DNA of 64,000 nt, taken from positions 1-64,000 of the forward strand of contig JAZNPK010000032.1 in the NCBI GenBank assembly GCA_045589595.1, in the 5' to 3' direction. Positions 58,344 to 64,000 of the stretch are shown one piece after another. Under the pieces are notes generated by a model, which saw nothing but the letters and a program-made list of their open reading frames with translations, made no database searches and was not told where the DNA came from. A program made the position numbers and the translations under genes. Each line of letters opens with the position of its first letter. The stretch's first letter is position 1. Origin of the DNA: SIG77 sp045589595 (GTDB taxonomy: Bacteria; Verrucomicrobiota; Lentisphaeria; Victivallales; UBA1829).

Positions 58344-59640
58344 AGTTTATCACAGAATCATTCAGATCGCCGGCAACGTGATCACAGTGGAAGCCGACGG
58401 TGTTGCATACAATGACCTGGCGGAAGTCACCACCAGCCGCGGGACCTCTCTCGCTCAGGTGATCCGTCTTGACGGCAGAAAAGTTTCTCTGCAGGTTTTT
58501 GCCGGTTCCCGCGGTATCAGTACGGGCGATGAAGTGCGTTTTCTCGGAAAACCCATGCAGGTTTCCAGTTCGTCCGATCTTCTGGGGCGGATTTTTACCG
58601 GAGCCGGTAAACCCCGCGACAACCGTCCTGCCATTGAAGACGATATGATCGAGATCGGCGGACCGTCCGTCAATCCTGCGGAACGAATCATTCCCCGGAA
58701 CATGATCCGTACCGGTATTCCCATGATCGACCTGTTCAATACGCTGGTGGAATCCCAGAAACTGCCGATTTTCTCTTCTGCCGGTGAACCGTACAACGAA
58801 CTTCTTGCCCGGATCGCCATGCAGGCTGAAGTGGATGTGATCATCCTCGGCGGTATGGGAATGAAGTATGACGATTATCTGTTCTTCAAAAATACCCTTG
58901 ACGAACACGGCGCATTGTCCCGCTCCGTCATGTTCATCCATACGGCATCCGACCCCATCGTGGAATGTCTGCTGGTGCCGGATATGTGTCTTGCGGTGGC
59001 GGAATCCTACGCATTGCGTGAGACCAACAACCGCGTACTGGTCCTTCTGACCGATATGACCAACTTTGCCGATGCCATGAAAGAAATCGCCATCACCATG
59101 GAACAGATCCCGTCCAACCGCGGTTATCCCGGGGACCTGTACAGTCAGCTCGCAAGCCGTTATGAAAAGGCGGTCGACTTCAAAGGTGCGGGTTCCATCA
59201 CGGTTCTGGCGGTCACCACCATGCCGGGCGACGATGTGACGCATCCCATTCCGGACAATACCGGGTACATCACGGAAGGTCAGTTCTATCTGAGCAAGGG
59301 CAGAATCGAACCCTTCGGTTCACTCAGCCGTCTGAAACAGCAGGTGAACGGAAAGACCCGTGATGACCACCGTACCATTATGGATACCATGATCCGTTTC
59401 TATGCTGACTACAAAGAAACGCTGGAAAAACAGTCCATGGGCTTCCAGATGAGTTCGTGGGATACCAAACTTCTGAAATTCGGCGGCAGATTTGAAAAGG
59501 AAATGATGGATCTTTCCGTCAATATCCAGCTTGAAGAAGCCCTCGATCTGGGATGGAAGATCCTTGCCGATTGTTTCGACCCCACCGAGACCGGTATCAA
59601 AACCGGACTCATCGAACAGTTCTGGCCCGCAAAGGATTAA
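58336..59640 (+). CDS. atpB: V-type ATP synthase subunit B
   Basis: A 434-residue regulatory subunit of the A3B3 head, without a working P-loop: the equivalent position reads IFSSAGEPYNELLARIA. Other family segments are GRIFTGAGKPRDNRPAI, TGIPMIDLFNTLVESQK, and LTDMTNFADAMKEIAITMEQIPSNRGYPGDLYSQLA. The start at 58336 overlaps the last codons of subunit A; a frame running further upstream is inside subunit A. Its ends and length match chlamydial and spirochaetal B subunits. Confidence 0.96.
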   Translation: MRKVYHRIIQIAGNVITVEADGVAYNDLAEVTTSRGTSLAQVIRLDGRKVSLQVFAGSRGISTGDEVRFLGKPMQVSSSSDLLGRIFTGAGKPRDNRPAIEDDMIEIGGPSVNPAERIIPRNMIRTGIPMIDLFNTLVESQKLPIFSSAGEPYNELLARIAMQAEVDVIILGGMGMKYDDYLFFKNTLDEHGALSRSVMFIHTASDPIVECLLVPDMCLAVAESYALRETNNRVLVLLTDMTNFADAMKEIAITMEQIPSNRGYPGDLYSQLASRYEKAVDFKGAGSITVLAVTTMPGDDVTHPIPDNTGYITEGQFYLSKGRIEPFGSLSRLKQQVNGKTRDDHRTIMDTMIRFYADYKETLEKQSMGFQMSSWDTKLLKFGGRFEKEMMDLSVNIQLEEALDLGWKILADCFDPTETGIKTGLIEQFWPAKD

Positions 59641-59685
59641 ACCGAACACGATTAAGTCAGCTATTTATCCGACAGGAATCTCATA

Positions 59686-60300
59686 ATGGCAAAAGTGAAA
59701 CTGACCAAAACCGCGCTGAAGCAGGAACGCGACGCTCTCAAACAGTATGAGCGTTTTCTGCCGACACTGCAGCTCAAAAAACAACAGCTGCAGCTTGAAA
59801 TGCGCCTCTGTCTGGAACAGATCGCCGCCAATGAGGAACGTGAAAACGCATCCAAAAAAGCCCTCCGCTCATGGTCTGCTCTCTTCGGAGATGATGCCGC
59901 ACCGGAAATGATCCGCAGAAGGATCGCCGTCCGTGCCGTCAATACCGATACCATGAACATCGCCGGTGTGAATGTACCGAAGTACCGTGGTGTGGATTTT
60001 GAGGAACTGCCCTGCGATCTTTATCTGGAAGAACCATGGCTCGATGATGCTGTGGATGCCGTCCGGAAGATCGTGGAGATCCGCAAGGAACGGGATGTCA
60101 TCCGGGAACAATACCGGTTGATCGGGCAGGAATTGCGTACTACGACCCAGCGCGTCAATCTGTTTGAAAAAGTCAAAATACCCGAAGCGAAAGAAAATAT
60201 CCGCATCATTCAGATCGCCATCGGAGACGCACAGACAAGTGCCGTTGTCCGTTCCAAGATCGCAAAGAAAAAATTGCAGGGAGAGGAGGGTGCCGCATGA
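59686..60300 (+). CDS. atpD: V-type ATP synthase subunit D (central shaft)
   Basis: A 204-residue central-shaft subunit. The two long coiled helices are visible: KLTKTALKQERDALKQYERFLPTLQLKKQQLQ at the N-terminus and RVNLFEKVKIPEAKENIRIIQIAI at the C-terminus, the latter highly typical of subunit D. The middle domain is short. It transmits rotation between the A3B3 head and the membrane ring. The stop overlaps the start of subunit I by ATGA. The shaft partner F is not encoded in this operon. Confidence 0.93.
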   Translation: MAKVKLTKTALKQERDALKQYERFLPTLQLKKQQLQLEMRLCLEQIAANEERENASKKALRSWSALFGDDAAPEMIRRRIAVRAVNTDTMNIAGVNVPKYRGVDFEELPCDLYLEEPWLDDAVDAVRKIVEIRKERDVIREQYRLIGQELRTTTQRVNLFEKVKIPEAKENIRIIQIAIGDAQTSAVVRSKIAKKKLQGEEGAA

Positions 60301-62207
60301 TCGTACCGATGAAAAAAATCACTCTGCTCTGTCTGGAACAGGATAAGACCGCCGTACTGGAAAAACTCCGGGATCTGGGCGTGATGCAGCTGCGTTATGC
60401 AAAAACACCCGAATCCGCCGATGTGACCGCACTTACCGGCGAACTCAACAGCACGGAACGCGCCGCGATGCTCCTTATCACGGAAGAAGGAAAATATAAT
60501 GGACCCGATTCCGCGCTGAAGGGAAAAGAGGCTGTCGCCCGCGTCCTTGCACTGACAGAAGAACGCAATCAACTGGCAAAAACCGGAAACGAACTGGAAC
60601 GGGAACTGGAAGCATTGCAGCCCTGGGGCGATTTCGATCCCGCTGCCATGGATGCCGTCCGGGAAAACGGTTTGTATCCTTATCTCTGCGCCGTCCGGAA
60701 ACAGAACAGTGCCGCGTTCCGGGAAAGTCTGCCGGAAAATGCCGTACTGGAACAGGTTTCCGCCGACCGGATCAACGATTATCTTCTTCTGATCCTGACA
60801 GATAAACCGGAACAGGAACCGGCGTTTGTGGTGTCGCTCCCCCGTAAAACCTTGTCGCAGGTCCGACAGGAACTCGATACGGTGACGGACCGGAAAAATG
60901 CCGTTACAAAAGAAATGCTGAGTCTGAAAAATGCGCTTGGCAGTATTCAGGATCTTGCCGGTGATATCGGCGGAAAATTGGAATTTGCCTGTGCAAAAGA
61001 CGGCATGGCGGAAGAAGGTGCCCTTGCCTGGATCTTCGGTTATGTCCCCGTTACCGGATTGGAGAGTCTGCAGAACGCCGCAAAAGAAAATGGTATGGCG
61101 CTCCTTGTGGAAGATCCCGCTGAAGATGACGATCAGGTGCCCACCTATATTGTCAAACCGAAATTCCTGAATATCATGGATCCGCTTTTCGATTTCATCG
61201 GCGTGTCGCCCGGATACAGGGAAAACGATGTCAATATGTTTTTCCTCATCTTCTTCCCCGTCTTTTTCGGTCTGATCATCGGTGATGCCGGTTACGGATT
61301 CCTCTTTATCGCCATCACCGCCCTGTGTATCTGCACCATGTGGAAAAAGAAACCCGCCGTCCGGCTGCCGTTGAGCCTCTTTCTGCTGCTGTCCGCCATG
61401 ACGGTCCTCTGGGGATGGCTGAACGGATCCTGGTTCGGGATCACCCGCAGCGCATTGCCCGCATTCATGCAGGGAACCGATTTTCTCGGCAATCCTGTCG
61501 GCAGCGAAGCGGCTCACAACTTCGCCGCCTGGGTCGGATTGATCAATGAAAATATGGATCCCGCCAACATTCAGACGGCGATGGGTGATTTCAAAAACAA
61601 ATTCATCCAGTTCCTCTGTTTTGCCATTGCCGGTGTGCATCTGCCCGCCGCCAGGATCTTCCGTTTCTTCGCGGATATCAGATCCTCATGGCGCGCATTC
61701 GGGCAACTCGGATGGGCTCTGTTCCTCGTGGCAAACATGATCATGGCAATAAACCTGATCGTCTATACCAATATCCTGACCGTACATCCCATGCTCAAAA
61801 CGGCAATGATCGGCTGTTATGGTATCGGATTGCTTCTGGTCGTTGTGACCATCCGCGTTCAGGATTCACTGAATCTGCCATTCTCACTGGTCGGCAGTTT
61901 CGTGGACGTTCTTTCCTATATCCGTTTGTTTGCCGTCGGACTCGCAGGTGCGTTCATCTCCGAAAAATTCAACGGAATGGGCGTGCAGCTCATGGATTCC
62001 ATGCCGGAGACTTTGAAAGTCATCGGTGCGATCCTGATGATCCTCGTTGCTGTTTTCGGCAACCTGCTCAATATCGCGCTCGGATTCCTGAGCGTATTGG
62101 TCCACGCCGTCCGGTTGAACACATTGGAATTTTCCAATCATATCGAAATGCAATGGGCAGGTTTCAAATTCCGCCCGTTCAAAAAGAATAAAGACACAAC
62201 AAAATAA
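60297..62207 (+). CDS. atpI: V-type ATP synthase subunit I (a-type)
   Basis: A 636-residue subunit equal to the a/I subunit of V-ATPases. The first half (1-300) is a cytoplasmic arm with coiled coil; the second half has seven or eight membrane helices starting near VNMFFLIFFPVFFGLIIGDAGYG. The essential arginine of the ion channel is Arg543 in LSYIRLFAVGLAGAF. This subunit carries the two half-channels through which H+ or Na+ reach the rotor ring. It overlaps subunit D (ATGA) and is followed at 38 bp by the ring subunit K. Confidence 0.95.
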   Translation: MIVPMKKITLLCLEQDKTAVLEKLRDLGVMQLRYAKTPESADVTALTGELNSTERAAMLLITEEGKYNGPDSALKGKEAVARVLALTEERNQLAKTGNELERELEALQPWGDFDPAAMDAVRENGLYPYLCAVRKQNSAAFRESLPENAVLEQVSADRINDYLLLILTDKPEQEPAFVVSLPRKTLSQVRQELDTVTDRKNAVTKEMLSLKNALGSIQDLAGDIGGKLEFACAKDGMAEEGALAWIFGYVPVTGLESLQNAAKENGMALLVEDPAEDDDQVPTYIVKPKFLNIMDPLFDFIGVSPGYRENDVNMFFLIFFPVFFGLIIGDAGYGFLFIAITALCICTMWKKKPAVRLPLSLFLLLSAMTVLWGWLNGSWFGITRSALPAFMQGTDFLGNPVGSEAAHNFAAWVGLINENMDPANIQTAMGDFKNKFIQFLCFAIAGVHLPAARIFRFFADIRSSWRAFGQLGWALFLVANMIMAINLIVYTNILTVHPMLKTAMIGCYGIGLLLVVVTIRVQDSLNLPFSLVGSFVDVLSYIRLFAVGLAGAFISEKFNGMGVQLMDSMPETLKVIGAILMILVAVFGNLLNIALGFLSVLVHAVRLNTLEFSNHIEMQWAGFKFRPFKKNKDTTK

Positions 62208-62245
62208 CAACATAAAAACAAAAAATCTCAAAGGAGAAACAAACA

Positions 62246-62755
62246 ATGACTGAAACAATGAAACAGCTTCCGGATTTTGTGCAGTATGCACTGGTCTATG
62301 CCGCAGCATTTTCATCCATCGGATTCGCTGCCATCGGATCCGCTTACGGATGCGGTGTCGCCGCATGTTCCGCCGTCGGCGCATGGAAAAAATGTTATGC
62401 CCAGAACAAACCTGCTCCCTTCCAGCTGCTCATCTTTGCGGGTGCCCCCCTCTCCCAGACCATCTACGGTATGATCATCATGTTCATCGTTATGGGCGCA
62501 CAGCTGAATTATCCCGGCATGTGGTACGTCTATATGATGGTCGGTATCCTCTCCGGTATCGCAATGGGCGTGTCTGCAGTCTGGCAGGGTAAATCCGCCG
62601 CCGCCGCCGCTGATGCTTTCGCCGATACCGGTAAAGGCTTCACAAACCAGCTGATGGTCCTCGGTATCGTGGAAACGGTCGCGATCTTCGTTATGGCATT
62701 CGCAATCGTTCTGCTGAACGCTTTTGCCGGCGTTGCCGCGAAACTCGCCGCCTGA
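62246..62755 (+). CDS. atpK: V-type ATP synthase subunit K (rotor-ring proteolipid)
   Basis: A 169-residue four-helix proteolipid, the doubled (16-kDa) V-type form. The ion-carrying glutamate is Glu143 in GIVETVAIFVMAF; the first hairpin has no acidic residue in the matching place. Against the Na+-binding K subunit of Enterococcus hirae (Thr64, Gln65, Gln110, Glu139), I see Ser70-Gln71 in APLSQTIYG, Gln114 in VWQGKSAAA and Glu143, so most Na+ ligands are kept. This suggests Na+ coupling. It starts behind AAAGGAGA and ends the operon; palindromic hairpins follow. Confidence 0.93.
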   Translation: MTETMKQLPDFVQYALVYAAAFSSIGFAAIGSAYGCGVAACSAVGAWKKCYAQNKPAPFQLLIFAGAPLSQTIYGMIIMFIVMGAQLNYPGMWYVYMMVGILSGIAMGVSAVWQGKSAAAAADAFADTGKGFTNQLMVLGIVETVAIFVMAFAIVLLNAFAGVAAKLAA

Positions 62756-62766
62756 TTTTTACAGGA

Positions 62767-62997
62767 TAAACAAGCACACGGAAGTGTGCTGTATCGTTAT
62801 TATTTCCGGCGTTCCGCCGCCGGACCACGTCAGGGGTACAGCCCTTGATTTTAAGCAGAAAACGCAACACGGAACCGTGTTGCGTTTTCTGCCATAGTCA
62901 ATGTTGCACCGCAACATTGACGGAAAAGATAAAAATCCCGCCACACGCACAGTGTGTACCACCAAGTCCTTCCTCCCAACGCTTTGCTTGGTCGTTG
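62767..62997. repeat. Array of perfect hairpins, mosaic repeat family
   Basis: This 300-bp convergent gap holds no gene. It contains GCACAC-GGAA-GTGTGC (about 62773-62788, possible atpK terminator), a perfect 18-bp hairpin with ends GCAGAAAACGC and GCGTTTTCTGC (62855-62892), GTCAATGTTGC-ACC-GCAACATTGAC (62897-62921), then modules A (variant CACGCACAGTGTGTACC) and B (CCCAACGCTTTGCTTGG), related to 5815-6243. Confidence 0.8.
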
Positions 62998-63058
62998 TCA
63001 CGGAGAGACTATTTTATTCCCTGTCGTTTGGGCAACGGGGTTGCAGTGCGGAACGCGA

Positions 63059-64000
63059 TTATTTCAAGCCGAATTTATGCAGTAATTCTTCTTCGCGTTT
63101 AGCGGTGGAGGCGGGAACATCTTCCGGCTGATAGGTATCGGGATCGATATCGGGGAAGAGTTCTTCGTCCTGCTCACTGATATTTGTTGTGGCGGGAGCC
63201 GGATTGATTTCTTCAGGGGCGGCGGTGTTTGTTTCTTCCTGTTGGGTGTCGCCGTTATTGGAGATATGCGTCAGGTTCAGTGCTGCCTGTTCTGCGGCGA
63301 GGAGTTCGTTCATCATATTTTTCCGGATGGAACCTGCGTTTGCGGCGCGGAGTTTATCAATGAGTGTGCGTTGTGAATTGATATAGCCGGCTTCATCGAT
63401 TTCGGCGATATGTGCGGCTTTCATCAATTTTTTAGTCGGGGGATCGCACGGGATACCGCGGACGGTGCAATCGATATAATTCACGAACTGGAGCAAAGCG
63501 GTTTCAAAGAGATATTCTTCGGGGAGAGCGTCTTCGTGGTGATGGTGTTGAGCGACGACTTTCCATACTTCATCGTGGAAGCCCCATGCGCGGAGGAGTT
63601 CGGCGCCGGTTTCGCTGTGATTGGTCTGGAGGACGGCGGTTTCCAGTTTATACATCGGTACATTTTTACTGGATTCCGCGTGATTTTCCACGATTTTATA
63701 TTTTTTCGGGGACCAATCGCGGAACACGTTTTTACCGATATCGTGCAGATGTGCAGCGAGGATGAGGTGAGGATTTTCGATCCCGTTATCTTCGAGGATG
63801 CTTTCCATCAGGATCCGGCATGAGTAGGAATGGTTCCATTCGATTTCTTCCATGCGGTCGAATGAATCCAACATGCGGGGGACATACATCAACTGTTTCA
63901 GCCGTTCGATCGTCAGCATTTCCACGGCGTCGCGGATGGATGCGGGTTCCACGCCGGGAAAACTTTTATAGAAGAGGCGCAGCAGTTGAGCGAGCATGAC
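63059..64000 (-). CDS. HDOD-domain protein, 5' end outside the window
   Basis: At least 313 residues of a protein whose frame is still open at the right edge, so the N-terminus is missing. The visible part holds an HDOD-type region: PASIRDAVEMLTIERLKQLMYVPRM, then NHSYSCRILMESI and an intact HD motif AAHLHDIGKNVF, with a later VVAQHHHHED. A disordered acidic tail (about 235-312) follows, rich in Glu, Asp, Pro and Thr. HDOD proteins are usually regulatory scaffolds without catalytic activity, though the His-Asp residues here could bind metal. The gene converges on atpK across the hairpin array. Confidence 0.8.
   Translation of the reverse strand, partial: VMLAQLLRLFYKSFPGVEPASIRDAVEMLTIERLKQLMYVPRMLDSFDRMEEIEWNHSYSCRILMESILEDNGIENPHLILAAHLHDIGKNVFRDWSPKKYKIVENHAESSKNVPMYKLETAVLQTNHSETGAELLRAWGFHDEVWKVVAQHHHHEDALPEEYLFETALLQFVNYIDCTVRGIPCDPPTKKLMKAAHIAEIDEAGYINSQRTLIDKLRAANAGSIRKNMMNELLAAEQAALNLTHISNNGDTQQEETNTAAPEEINPAPATTNISEQDEELFPDIDPDTYQPEDVPASTAKREEELLHKFGLK

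Overview
The window looks like a chromosomal segment from a member of the PVC superphylum, most likely Lentisphaerota (Victivallales-like). The hints are pseudopilins with an FTLIELLVV leader and no Gly before the cleavage site, a Hanks-type kinase with a periplasmic tail, DUF4091-type secreted proteins, and a chlamydia-like V-ATPase operon (E-DUF2764-A-B-D-I-K). This placement is inferred from gene families; no rRNA is present. Promoters are E. coli-like: many good matches to TTGACA-(16/17)-TATATT precede genes.

Layout. 0-3.2 kb: an AT-rich patch with a YhcG-type nuclease and a three-gene operon (membrane protein, ClpB-like single AAA+ protein, small protein). 3.3-5.5 kb: a pseudopilin-like gene without its leader, and arylamine N-acetyltransferase. 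5.6-11 kb: tRNA-Val(GAC), palindromic intergenic repeats, a RibF fused in frame to an HTH-TM-coiled-coil module, and a kinase whose catalytic lysine sits at the WNK position. 11-14 kb: a pseudopilin with strong codon bias, a polysaccharide deacetylase, a lipoprotein, a GIY-YIG protein, a three-copy ~147-bp repeat and tRNA-Val(CAC). 14-17.7 kb: an iron-sulfur protein/IclR/U32-like operon with palindromes at its promoter, and an FNT channel. 17.8-25.3 kb: two large secreted proteins, a sugar isomerase/Gfo-Idh operon and a divergent AraC regulator.

25.4-32.5 kb is an island of exported proteins. A promoter + dyad + leader cassette recurs three times ahead of different lipoprotein-type genes. One lipoprotein is split by a frameshift in a T tract, and a decayed second copy of a neighbour is visible. 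32.6-34 kb holds an ArsR/CDF metal-efflux pair, followed by a flavoprotein, MscS and a sodium:solute symporter.

37.7-43.6 kb is housekeeping: thiI, recF and dnaN on the minus strand, diverging from gmhA-like, uppS and cdsA. The divergent gap carries DnaA-box-like repeats. 43.6-45.7 kb holds a sialidase-like gene, an AT-rich SprT-like gene and three copies of a covarying hairpin element. 45.7-52 kb is a minus-strand run argD-argF-comEC-GT4-TSUP. Then come topA with an unusual repeated C-terminus, a small transcript carrying a frameshifted ORF, the V-ATPase operon, further hairpin repeats, and an HDOD gene running off the right edge.

No CRISPR array, insertion sequence or prophage was found. 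The observations most worth following are the WNK-like kinase beside the RibF/DNA-anchor fusion, the duplicated export cassette with its covarying dyad, and the structured intergenic repeats.
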